NCBI RefSeq assembly: GCF_900446215.1
Contig: NZ_UAQZ01000001.1
Span: 1,302,001 to 1,366,000 of the forward strand
Source: Burkholderia cenocepacia
Lineage (GTDB): Bacteria > Pseudomonadota > Gammaproteobacteria > Burkholderiales > Burkholderiaceae
DNA length: 64,000 bases
Direction: 5' to 3'
Part shown: positions 56,961-64,000 of the stretch, piece by piece
How positions within the stretch are numbered: the stretch's first letter is position 1
Layout: each line of letters opens with the position of its first letter
Notes under the pieces: generated by a model
Databases searched by the model: none
What the model saw: the letters and a program-made list of their open reading frames with translations, nothing else
What the model was told of the DNA's origin: nothing
Translations under genes and position numbers: made by a program

Positions 56961-57281
56961 TCAGACCGAAACCGTGATACCCGCCAAGCGCGAGGATCCC
57001 GCTGGCCGCACCACGATTTCCACCTGCTGCCCAAACGACACCAGCGCGCGCATCAGCAGATCCAGCGAAACGTTCCGGAGCCGCTCGCGCTGCTCGGGCG
57101 TGACCACGGGTCGAGCCATGTCAGCGAGCGCCGCCGCTTCCTCGTCGCTCAGGCCCTGCGACGCGATCAATGCGTTGAGCTTCAGCACGAGCGCGGATTT
57201 GGCCGACAGTTCTCCCGCGTCGTCGAAACCGGAATCGGTGGGCGTGCAATCGGTGTGTTGATACGAGGCGTCGCGATTCAT
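56961..57281 (-). CDS. XRE-family helix-turn-helix protein, putative antitoxin
   Basis: The 106-aa protein has a small XRE-type helix-turn-helix (KSALVLKLNALIASQGLSDEEAAALADMARPVVTPEQRERLRNVSLDLLMRALVSFGQQVEIVV). This matches the compact class whose C-terminal strand reads Gx-VEI-V, common beside HigB-type toxins. Here it overlaps the stop of a SymE-like gene by 4 bp instead. Autorepression of the unit and neutralisation of the SymE-like protein are inferred from that arrangement. Confidence 0.82.
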   Translation of the reverse strand: MNRDASYQHTDCTPTDSGFDDAGELSAKSALVLKLNALIASQGLSDEEAAALADMARPVVTPEQRERLRNVSLDLLMRALVSFGQQVEIVVRPAGSSRLAGITVSV

Positions 57282-57619
57282 TGTGCGTTTCCCGTCATCG
57301 CCGCAAGTTGCCGAAGCGCTTGTCCCGTCGCGGGATCGACATCCGGGCGCTCATCCTTCCCGAAACAGTCGCGGCCCTCTTCAGCGATCGGCGTGATCAC
57401 CAGCCGCTGGTGCGTCACCTCGATCTGCAAGCGCTGTTCGGGCTCGAATCCCGCTTCCTCGATCCACCGGCCGGACAGCTTCATCCACAGATGGAAAACG
57501 GGCGGCGCCGTTTCGGCGAACCGCAGGCGCGGAAAGATGCGGCGAGTCTGGAAAGACTCGTGTGAATGGACAAAACAATCTTGGAAAAACGTCGGTGCGC
57601 TATGATTCGCGTTAGCCAT
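57278..57619 (-). CDS. SymE-like toxin
   Basis: The 113-aa protein contains the SymE core (PPVFHLWMKLSGRWIEEAGFEPEQRLQIEVTHQRLVITPI), an AbrB/MazE-like swapped-hairpin fold found in the SOS-induced type I toxin SymE of E. coli. A basic N-terminus precedes the core. GGAG lies 6 bases before the ATG at 57617-57619. The gene overlaps an 80-codon frame upstream by 8 bp and the XRE gene downstream by 4 bp. I did not find an obvious LexA box or an antisense sRNA promoter like symR. Confidence 0.85.
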   Translation of the reverse strand: MANANHSAPTFFQDCFVHSHESFQTRRIFPRLRFAETAPPVFHLWMKLSGRWIEEAGFEPEQRLQIEVTHQRLVITPIAEEGRDCFGKDERPDVDPATGQALRQLAAMTGNAQ

Positions 57620-57854
57620 GACTAACTCCAGTCGAGAGTTGGTGGTGGTCAGCGGCCCGCAGGTGTTCGTGCACTTGCGGGCCGCGCTCGTTTACGCCGC
57701 GGATGTCGATCGCCATCTCGTCACATGCTTCGCATGTCGGAGTGACACGAACAACCATGCGGAAACGCGTCACCACTTTAGCGGAGTTCGGCCGGTGTCG
57801 GGTGATGGTTGTGTGCGTTTTGCCGGTATTGGCCATTAGGCCAATGTCGCGCAT
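57612..57854 (-). CDS. Small protein upstream of the SymE-like gene
   Basis: The 80-aa frame begins at an ATG (57852-57854) 6 bases after an excellent GGAGGG and ends inside the first codons of the SymE-like gene. It contains MANTGKTHTTITRHRPNS, whose MAN- start echoes the SymE-like N-terminus (MANANHS), and TCEACDEMAIDIRG with two cysteines. A 10-bp-stem hairpin (57652-57685) lies within it. It could be a real third member or a leader frame that couples translation. The gene lies 45 bp after the hybrid kinase stop on the same strand. Confidence 0.55.
   Translation of the reverse strand: MRDIGLMANTGKTHTTITRHRPNSAKVVTRFRMVVRVTPTCEACDEMAIDIRGVNERGPQVHEHLRAADHHQLSTGVSHG
57652..57685 (-). promoter_or_regulatory. 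Strong hairpin before the SymE-like start
   Basis: GCGGCCCGCA and TGCGGGCCGC form a perfect 10-bp stem with a 14-base loop, 33-66 bases upstream of the SymE-like ATG. It could stall or regulate translation into the toxin gene. Confidence 0.45.
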
Positions 57855-57899
57855 GCTTGCCCTCCAATGAATTCAGCGCGATCGAGCGGGGCGACGGCA

Positions 57900-60800
57900 T
57901 CATCGCTTCATCACCGATGTGTTGGAAAACGTGTCGGCCGCTTGCTTCGCGTCACTTGCCGCACGCCGCGCGAGAATCTCGCTCGCACTTTGCCGATAGC
58001 GTTCGAACTCACGCGCGAACGCCGCCGCGTCCCCGGCCAGCGCTAGTGCTTCGATCGACGCGCACAGCCCCGAAATGTCCCGCTCCCCAATCATCGCGAA
58101 CGCACCGCGCATGCTGTGAATCTCCGAGCGTGCAACCTTCAGATCGCCGTCCTGGAGCGCGCGCGCGATGGCGGCGTTCGAGCGTCGCGTCGCGTCGACG
58201 AGCACCGTGTGCAGGTCTTTCGGCAGCGGGCCGGCCGCGCGCGACGGCACGGGCGGATGCACCGGCCGGCGCCACGTCCCCGCATGTTTCGTGATCGCCT
58301 GTTCGAGCGACTTCAACGACGTCGGCTTCGTGACGATCTCGTCGATGCCGGCTTCCCATGCCAGCTTCAACTCGTCGGGTTCCGCATGCGCGGTCACCGC
58401 CAGAATCGGCTGCACGCGTCCGCGCTCGCGCAGCACGCGCGCGAACGCGTAGCCGTCGAGGCCCGGCATGTTCAGGTCGGTCAACACCACCGCGTAGTCG
58501 TGGCGATCCACGAGATCGAGCGCTTCCGCGACGTTCGACGCGACATCGGCCTGATAGCCTAGTACGTCGAGCTGATCGTGGATGAGCGAACGGTTGACCG
58601 GGTTGTCGTCGACGAACAGCACGCGTGCATTCGGTGCGTCGCCGTCGGCACGCGAGCGGAGCGCGCCCGGCTGGCGATCGAGCGGCAGCGGCAGCGTGAC
58701 GACGAAGGTCGAGCCGACGCCCGGCACGCTGTCCGCCTCGATGCGTCCGCCCATCGATTCCGCGAGCTTGTAGCTCAGCGCCAGGCCGATGCCCGTCCCG
58801 CCGAAGCGGCGCGCGATCGACTCGTCGGCCTGCGCGAACGGCTCGAATACGTGCGCGAGCTGATCGGCCGTCATGCCGATGCCGGAATCGCTGACGCGGA
58901 TCGTCACGGGCGTCGCGCCGCCGCCCGATGCCGACACCGACAACGCCACCGCGCCGCGGTCGGTGAACTTGATCGCGTTGCTGACCAGGTTGACGGCGAT
59001 CTGCCGCACGCGCATCGGATCGCCGAGATACGTATGCGTGACCGCCGGATCGACGTCGATGCGCAGCGCGATACCCCTCGCGCCGGCCACTGGCTCGAAC
59101 AGGTCCGCGACGTCGCGCATCAGTTCATCGATCCGGAAACCGGTCGCTTCGAGCGTCATCCGGTCGGCCTCGATCTTCGTCATGTCGAGCACGTTGTTCA
59201 GCATGTCCAGCAGCATCCGGGCAGCCGACGTGACCGCATGCAGGCGCGGCTTCTGCCGGCTCGGGTCGGGCGCCTTGTCGAGCAGTTCGAGATTGCCGAG
59301 CATCGCGTTCAACGGCGTGCGGATTTCATGGCTGATCGTCGCGAGGAACGTCGACTTAGCGCGGTTCGCGCTGTCGAGCGCGCGCTGGGCGTCGGCGCGC
59401 GTCGTGATGTCGGAGAAGCTGCACAGCAGCGCGTCCTTGCCCTTGTAGCGCACGCGGACGAAGTTGACGAGCAGGTCGCGCGTGCGCCCATCGTCGAGCG
59501 TCACCGGCAGCTCGACGTCGAGCTGGGCCGGCGACGCGTCCGCGTGCTCGCGGTAGCGTGCCAGCAGCCGCTCGTGCAGCGGCGGGGCACCGGCCTCGCG
59601 GTCGTACAGCTCGAGCATCCGGTTGCGCAGCAGTACCTGATGCGTGTCGGGCGACACGAGACCGATGCCGAACGGCGCGGTCGCGACGATCGTGCGGCTC
59701 ATCCGCTCGCTTTCGAACACGCGGCGCGAGCGACGGAACAGCGGCGCGAACACCCGCAGATCGAACGCGATCACGAGCGTCCACAGCACGATCAGGATGG
59801 TTGCGATCGTGCCGAATTCGCGCAGCATCGTTGCCCAGATCGCATAGGCGATCGTGTGCCACGAATACGCATAGACGATCGCGTAGCCGGTGTCCGAGAT
59901 CCGGTCGGTGATCGTGAACACGCCGTGCCGGTAGCTTTCGTCGAAATTCACGAGGCCGCGGCGCCACGTGCCTTCGGCGAGCGCGTGCTTCATCAGCGCG
60001 GCGCCGTCCTCCGAGTTGTCGGTGCGATCGACGTCGAGCACCACGCGGCCGTGTTGGTCGACCAGCATCGCAACGGCATCTTCGGGCGCGTGCCTGAGCC
60101 GGTCGGCGATCACGTCGACGTCGAAATCGCTGACGAAAGTCATGAAATGCTTCTGCCCGTCGAAGGCGGGTTCGACGAGACGGAACACCGTCTTGCCGGT
60201 CAATGGGTCGATCGCCGGTGCTTGCCACGCGATCCGGCGCGACAGGCGCCAGTAGCGCGCGATCGCCGGATTGGACCAGTCGGCCACGTCGAACGCGAGG
60301 TGCTGGATCAGCGCATGCGTGTCGGGCACGCCGATGTGCGCAAGCAGGTCCGGATACGGCATCGACGGCGGCGGCGTGATCGCGATCACGTTGCGGTCGG
60401 GGCTGTACGCGTAGCCGCGCACCGCGCGCCCGGTCTGGCGCTCGGCGGCCGCGACGGAAATCGTCTGGCGCTCCATCAATTGGACGTAGCGATCGGTTTC
60501 GTCGTTGGCCAGCGCGTCGGGCGACGCGGCCAGGAAGATCTCGCTCACGCCGCGCATCGGCGCGAGCAGCACGTGGCCGTCCTTGCGTAGCGCGTCGGAG
60601 GCTTCGCGCGCATGCGGCGGATGGCCGTTCCACAGCAACTCCGCATTGATCACTGCGCGGCGCATCGACGCCTGCTTCGCGTCCATTTCGAGTTGCACGA
60701 GCGCCTTGTGCGTCAAGAACAGGTCGCGGCGCTCGGTGATGTAGTCGCGCACCGAGCCGACGAGCAGGATGCCGGCCGCGATCAGGATCACGAGCGACAG

Positions 60801-60932
60801 CACGACCGCGCCGCCGTACAACGTGAAGCGCTGATACCGGTTCAGCAGGCTCAGGTCGCGCGCGTCGTCGTCGATCGACGCGAACGGCTCGCTGGCGTCC
60901 GTATGGGACGCGAAGAGATGGCGGATGGGCAT
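57900..60932 (-). CDS. RcsC/BvgS-type hybrid histidine kinase with receiver and HPt domains
   Basis: The 1,010-aa membrane kinase has helices near 37-60 and 365-385 around a periplasmic sensor of about 300 residues. A PAS-like region (RTIVATAPFGIGLVSPDTHQVLLRN) is followed by HisKA with the phosphorylated histidine in ATISHEIRTPLNAML (about 535), then an ATPase domain with NLVSNAIKFTD and FGGTGIGLALS. A receiver (VLFVDDNPVNRSLI, TDLNMPGLDG) and a C-terminal HPt with EIHSMRGAFAMIG complete it. Its output must be a separate response regulator, and none is in the window. It is divergent from the adhesin gene, with two recurrent-repeat copies between them. Confidence 0.92.
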   Translation of the reverse strand: MPIRHLFASHTDASEPFASIDDDARDLSLLNRYQRFTLYGGAVVLSLVILIAAGILLVGSVRDYITERRDLFLTHKALVQLEMDAKQASMRRAVINAELLWNGHPPHAREASDALRKDGHVLLAPMRGVSEIFLAASPDALANDETDRYVQLMERQTISVAAAERQTGRAVRGYAYSPDRNVIAITPPPSMPYPDLLAHIGVPDTHALIQHLAFDVADWSNPAIARYWRLSRRIAWQAPAIDPLTGKTVFRLVEPAFDGQKHFMTFVSDFDVDVIADRLRHAPEDAVAMLVDQHGRVVLDVDRTDNSEDGAALMKHALAEGTWRRGLVNFDESYRHGVFTITDRISDTGYAIVYAYSWHTIAYAIWATMLREFGTIATILIVLWTLVIAFDLRVFAPLFRRSRRVFESERMSRTIVATAPFGIGLVSPDTHQVLLRNRMLELYDREAGAPPLHERLLARYREHADASPAQLDVELPVTLDDGRTRDLLVNFVRVRYKGKDALLCSFSDITTRADAQRALDSANRAKSTFLATISHEIRTPLNAMLGNLELLDKAPDPSRQKPRLHAVTSAARMLLDMLNNVLDMTKIEADRMTLEATGFRIDELMRDVADLFEPVAGARGIALRIDVDPAVTHTYLGDPMRVRQIAVNLVSNAIKFTDRGAVALSVSASGGGATPVTIRVSDSGIGMTADQLAHVFEPFAQADESIARRFGGTGIGLALSYKLAESMGGRIEADSVPGVGSTFVVTLPLPLDRQPGALRSRADGDAPNARVLFVDDNPVNRSLIHDQLDVLGYQADVASNVAEALDLVDRHDYAVVLTDLNMPGLDGYAFARVLRERGRVQPILAVTAHAEPDELKLAWEAGIDEIVTKPTSLKSLEQAITKHAGTWRRPVHPPVPSRAAGPLPKDLHTVLVDATRRSNAAIARALQDGDLKVARSEIHSMRGAFAMIGERDISGLCASIEALALAGDAAAFAREFERYRQSASEILARRAASDAKQAADTFSNTSVMKR

Positions 60933-61138
60933 GAGACGAAGGCCGGTAAATCAAAGCGAAAATCGGGAGACGCGCACGGCGCGGGCGGCAACAGCCGCGG
61001 CGGGGCCGGGACGCGGACGATATCCGCGAGCCATGCTGATGGCAGCGCAATGCGTTGCCGGCTCGGGGAACGGGAAAATTATCGGGATAGCGGACGGGCC
61101 TGTATGTAGGGCAGTCCGAAACACTCGCGCGCGATGGA

Positions 61139-61152
61139 TAGGACCAGTCCTA
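61139..61152 (+). promoter_or_regulatory. Recurrent inverted repeat, copy 8 (perfect)
   Basis: TAGGACCAGTCCTA has perfect arms; with flanking bases ATAGGAC/GTCCTAT they extend to 7 bp each around CA. It lies 207 bp upstream of the hybrid kinase start and 255 bp upstream of the adhesin start. Confidence 0.7.
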
Positions 61153-61276
61153 TTCATGCAATCGGTTGCGCGCTGCGTATATAAGGCCTGACGCGCGGAT
61201 GTGTCAAACGGAATCGGTCAGGAGAACGGTGCGTCGGCGCGTGGTTTGCACGACCGATTGTCAAGCATCGTCATGT

Positions 61277-61290
61277 TAGGACTGGGCCTA
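61277..61290 (+). promoter_or_regulatory. Recurrent inverted repeat, copy 9
   Basis: TAGGACTGGGCCTA lies 117 bp before the adhesin ATG and 138 bp from copy 8. Confidence 0.5.
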
Positions 61291-61406
61291 CGAAATAAGT
61301 CGTCGCACGTCCAGCCGTCTGATTATCGAAATGACAGGCGATCAATACATTGGCATCTGTGGACGAGGAGTGTCCTCCTCCCCTTTTTTCTACAGAGGCA
61401 ATCAAC

Positions 61407-64000
61407 ATGAACAAGAGTTATCGCACCGTCTGGAACGCGACGACGGGTACATGGACGGCGGCAGCCGAAACGGCGCGGATGCGCACGAAATCGAAGTCGA
61501 ATTCCGCGATGCGGTCGTCGGTGACGGCGGCGGTGGCGGTCATGGCCGGCGTGGGCGGCGGTGCGATGTCGGCCGATGCGAATGCCCAGGCGGCGAACGG
61601 CAATGGTTCGCTGACGCTTTGCACGCCGGGCGGTAGCGGCGGCTATTACGGGTCGGTTTTCGGTGGCGGATCCATCTCGGGTACGCGATTGACCGGGTGC
61701 GGGGCCGCGGTCTCCACGTTCAGACTCAGCGAAGGTCACGTAAGGTCGTTTCAGCTGTATAACAACAGCGCTGCGAACGGCTCCGGCGCAGGTCAGGCAA
61801 GTGCCGCGACCGAGGCCGGCATCAGCGGCACCGTCGACGGGCACCTCTTCCTGCTGGGCGGTTCCGGCGTGCATCTCCGTGGCCCGGTGGACGTCGACAG
61901 CAACGTCGACATGACGAACCACCGCATCAATAACCTCGCGGCTGGTACGGCCGGCACGGATGCGGTCAACGTCAATCAGCTGAATACGGCGATCGCCAAT
62001 GCGAAAGCGGCGGACAATCCCTATATCAAGATCATTGGCAGTGCGGCGGGAATTTCCGATACCGCGGCATCCGCCTCCAGCGGCTCGGTTGCAATGGGGC
62101 GAGGGGCGGTTGCCGGTGCCGTTTACACCACGGCCATCGGTAACGATTCGCATGCGAACGGCCAATCCTCGACTGCGGTCGGGGTAACGTCGAGCGCGAG
62201 CGGATCCCAATCCGTCGTCGTCGGCAATTCAACTTTTGCTGGCAATCAAGGTACTGCCATCGGCTACGGTGCAAATGCGAGAGGCACTAACGCTGCTGCT
62301 CTCGGCACTCGAGCTGCAGCGAGCGGCGGAGACTCGTTGGCGCTCGGTACGAACGCCAGCGCAGCAGGCACGGGTGCCGTCGCGCTGGGCTATGGATCGG
62401 AAGCGACCCGCAACAATACCGTATCGGTCGGCAAGACAGGCGCTGAACGCCAGATCGCTAACGTCGCTGCAGGTACGCAGGGCACGGATGCGGTCAACCT
62501 CAACCAGTTGAACACGGCGATTGCCGGCGTGAAGACGTCGGACAATCCGTACGTCAAAATAGTCGGCAATACGGCCGCTGAGGCGTCGGGGATGGGGTCG
62601 GTTTCGATCGGAAGCGGCTCGGTCGCCCGATCGGGGAGCAGCGGCGGCAACATTGCGATCGGGAATGGCGCCACGGCCGACACATCTGGCGGCGGGTACG
62701 GCACGATGGCGCTCGGTTACGGCGCAAAAGCCGGTACCTCCGGCTATTCCGGCGGCATGGCGATCGGTTTGGGCGCCAATTCGACTCACGGCAACGTTGC
62801 GATCGGCGACGGTGCCCAAGCCTCGGGCAAAGCCGGTGACGCAGCGACCTATCGTGGCGTGACCGCGATCGGTAATAACGCTACCGCGAATGCGGCTTCC
62901 AGCGTCGCGCTTGGGTATCTTTCGGTTGCTGATCGAGACAACTCGGTTTCGGTCGGCTCGTCGACCCTTCAGCGGCAGATTACCAACGTGGCCGCTGGCA
63001 CGGCGGACACCGATGCGGTGAACGTTTCTCAGCTGAAGGGCTCGGGCCTGATCGGAGACGACGGCAAGTCGATCGCCGCGGTGACGTACGACCGTAACGC
63101 AGACGGCACGCCGAACTACGGCACGGTGACGCTGGGTAACGGCAATGGCCCGACGCAGATCAAGAACGTCGCGGATGCGAAGGATGATCACGACGCGTTG
63201 AACCTCGGTCAGTTGAAGGACGCAGGCCTGGTCGGCGACGACGGTGCAGGCAAGCTGACGTCGGCGGCAGTGACGTACGACAAGAACGCGGACGGCACGA
63301 TCAACCACGACAAGGCCACGCTGGCCGGCACGAGCGGCACGACGCTGTCGAACGTGAAGGCAGGCGTTGCCGATATGGACGCGGTGAACGTGTCGCAGCT
63401 GAAGGGTTCGGGCCTGATCGGAGACGACGGCAAGTCGATCGCCGCGGTGACGTACGACCGTAACGCAGACGGCACGCCGAACTACGGCACGGTGACGCTG
63501 GGCAACGGCAATGGCCCGACGCAGATCAAGAACGTCGCGGACGCGAAGGACGATCACGACGCGCTGAACCTCGGCCAGTTGAAGGACACGGGCCTGGTGG
63601 GCGAAGACGGTGCGGGCAAGCTGACGTCGCTGGCGGTGACGTACGACGGCGCGGCGAAGGACAGCGTGACGCTGGGCGGCACGGGCGCGACCGCGCCGGT
63701 GGCGCTGCACAACGTGGCGGACGGTGTTCTGTCGGCGACGAGCAAGGACGCGGTGAACGGTTCGCAGCTGTTCGCGACGAACACGCGCGTGGGTGATCTG
63801 GAAGATTCGCTGTCGAAGGGCGGTGTGATCGACCCGGTGACGGGCGAATCGCTGGCCGTGGTGTACGACAGCAACGCGAAGGACACCGTGACGCTGAAGG
63901 GCACGAACGGCACGACGCTGTCGAACGTGAAGGCCGGCGCTGCCGACATGGACGCGGTGAACGTTTCTCAGCTGAAGGGTTCGGGCCTGATCGGAGACGA
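61407..64000 (+). CDS. Trimeric autotransporter adhesin (partial, runs off the right edge)
   Basis: The frame opens at ATG 61407 after ACAGAGGC and stays open for 864 codons to the edge. It begins with the extended signal peptide of trimeric autotransporters (MNKSYRTVWNATTGTW, then an Ala/Met hydrophobic segment ending ADANAQA). YadA-like head repeats follow (VAMGRGAVAG, TAIGYGANARG, LALGTNASAAG, VSIGSGSVARSG) with neck motifs (GTDAVNLNQLN, DTDAVNVSQLK). A stalk of near-identical repeats follows from about 63015. The C-terminal YadA barrel is not in the window. Such proteins mediate attachment to host cells and matrix. Upstream repeat copies and the divergent kinase suggest two-component control. 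Confidence 0.92.
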   Translation, partial: MNKSYRTVWNATTGTWTAAAETARMRTKSKSNSAMRSSVTAAVAVMAGVGGGAMSADANAQAANGNGSLTLCTPGGSGGYYGSVFGGGSISGTRLTGCGAAVSTFRLSEGHVRSFQLYNNSAANGSGAGQASAATEAGISGTVDGHLFLLGGSGVHLRGPVDVDSNVDMTNHRINNLAAGTAGTDAVNVNQLNTAIANAKAADNPYIKIIGSAAGISDTAASASSGSVAMGRGAVAGAVYTTAIGNDSHANGQSSTAVGVTSSASGSQSVVVGNSTFAGNQGTAIGYGANARGTNAAALGTRAAASGGDSLALGTNASAAGTGAVALGYGSEATRNNTVSVGKTGAERQIANVAAGTQGTDAVNLNQLNTAIAGVKTSDNPYVKIVGNTAAEASGMGSVSIGSGSVARSGSSGGNIAIGNGATADTSGGGYGTMALGYGAKAGTSGYSGGMAIGLGANSTHGNVAIGDGAQASGKAGDAATYRGVTAIGNNATANAASSVALGYLSVADRDNSVSVGSSTLQRQITNVAAGTADTDAVNVSQLKGSGLIGDDGKSIAAVTYDRNADGTPNYGTVTLGNGNGPTQIKNVADAKDDHDALNLGQLKDAGLVGDDGAGKLTSAAVTYDKNADGTINHDKATLAGTSGTTLSNVKAGVADMDAVNVSQLKGSGLIGDDGKSIAAVTYDRNADGTPNYGTVTLGNGNGPTQIKNVADAKDDHDALNLGQLKDTGLVGEDGAGKLTSLAVTYDGAAKDSVTLGGTGATAPVALHNVADGVLSATSKDAVNGSQLFATNTRVGDLEDSLSKGGVIDPVTGESLAVVYDSNAKDTVTLKGTNGTTLSNVKAGAADMDAVNVSQLKGSGLIGD
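63015..63272 (+). repeat. Adhesin stalk repeat, copy 1
   Basis: This unit encodes AVNVSQLKGSGLIGDDGKSI, then VTYDRNADGTPNYG and further stalk residues. It recurs with few base changes exactly 366 bp (122 codons) later. Confidence 0.8.
63381..63638 (+). repeat. Adhesin stalk repeat, copy 2
   Basis: Second copy of the unit at 63015. A third begins 573 bp later at 63954 and is cut by the window edge. Confidence 0.8.

Larger units (their letters stand above)
60933..61406. other. Divergent control region between hybrid kinase and adhesin
   Basis: The 474 bp hold the best recurrent-repeat copy (61139-61152), a second copy (61277-61290) and a degenerate TAGGGCAGTCCGA at 61107-61119. TATATAAGG near 61180 is an A/T-rich promoter-like patch. 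No gene is supported. Confidence 0.65.

Noticed and set aside
58578-60590. A 670-codon plus-strand frame opposite the hybrid kinase
   Set aside because: It is the mirror of kinase codons; Arg/Asp/His-rich with no domain, signal or ribosome-binding site.
61107-61119. TAGGGCAGTCCGA between hybrid kinase and adhesin as a tenth copy
   Set aside because: One base shorter than the other copies; noted in the region description but not counted.
61407-64000. Tandem repeats in the adhesin as a CRISPR array
   Set aside because: Repeats are hundreds of bases long, in frame and protein-coding; no 28-37 bp repeat with unique spacers is present anywhere in the window.

Overview
The window looks like chromosome 2 of a Burkholderia cepacia complex bacterium, most likely B. 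cenocepacia or a close relative. Coding DNA is very GC-rich with GC-ending codons. Three PA-IIL-type lectins in the order and lengths of bclB-bclC-bclA (244, 272 and 129 aa) sit next to a LuxR solo matching CepR2 and a seven-gene cluster matching the ham (fragin/valdiazen) locus. I see no rRNA, tRNA, CRISPR array, IS element or integrase.

Layout. 1-9.4 kb holds housekeeping and accessory genes: a phosphonate-type binding protein, the RNA helicase dbpA with a small zinc-ribbon gene, an exported malate:quinone oxidoreductase, a lipoprotein, an Lrp regulator divergent from an acetylpolyamine amidohydrolase plus a branched-chain amino acid binding protein, and an MscS channel. 9.6-16.9 kb encodes cell-envelope functions: an M23 peptidase, an exported catalase-like haem protein coupled to a cytochrome b561, and a classical autotransporter. 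17-19.3 kb is the lectin cluster (minus strand). 19.8-21.9 kb is a second-type leuA preceded by a leucine-rich leader peptide. 21.9-33.1 kb is the CepR2/AraC divergent regulator pair and the ham cluster: hamG and hamF leftward, hamABCDE rightward, with a perfect 11-bp inverted repeat in the shared intergenic region and a strong terminator after hamE. 33.1-39.4 kb holds a LysR, an AraC and a three-gene EmrAB-TolC-like efflux operon.

39.5-56.5 kb is a Wzy-type exopolysaccharide locus: glycosidase, polymerase, flippase, pyruvyltransferase, glycosyltransferases, Wzc kinase, Wzb phosphatase, Wza exporter, WcaJ-like initiating enzyme and a parvulin-type isomerase. Seven of its genes overlap by 4-11 bp. 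56.5-57.9 kb holds a degenerate antitoxin-like fragment and a three-gene SymE/XRE unit. 57.9-60.9 kb is an RcsC-like hybrid histidine kinase without a partner regulator in the window. It is divergent from a trimeric autotransporter adhesin that runs off the right edge.

The main unexplained signal is a 14-bp inverted repeat, consensus TAGGACCAGTCC(G/T)A, found nine times with variations. All copies lie in non-coding DNA, upstream of envelope, polysaccharide and adhesin genes (mscS/M23 peptidase, catalase, glycosidase, small membrane protein/glycosyltransferase, hybrid kinase/adhesin). I infer a regulon for surface structures, perhaps served by a LuxR/FixJ-type response regulator acting with the hybrid kinase. 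Other points of interest are the leuA attenuation leader, the ham operator-like repeat, the SymE/XRE unit and a 21-bp perfect repeat flanking the isomerase gene.
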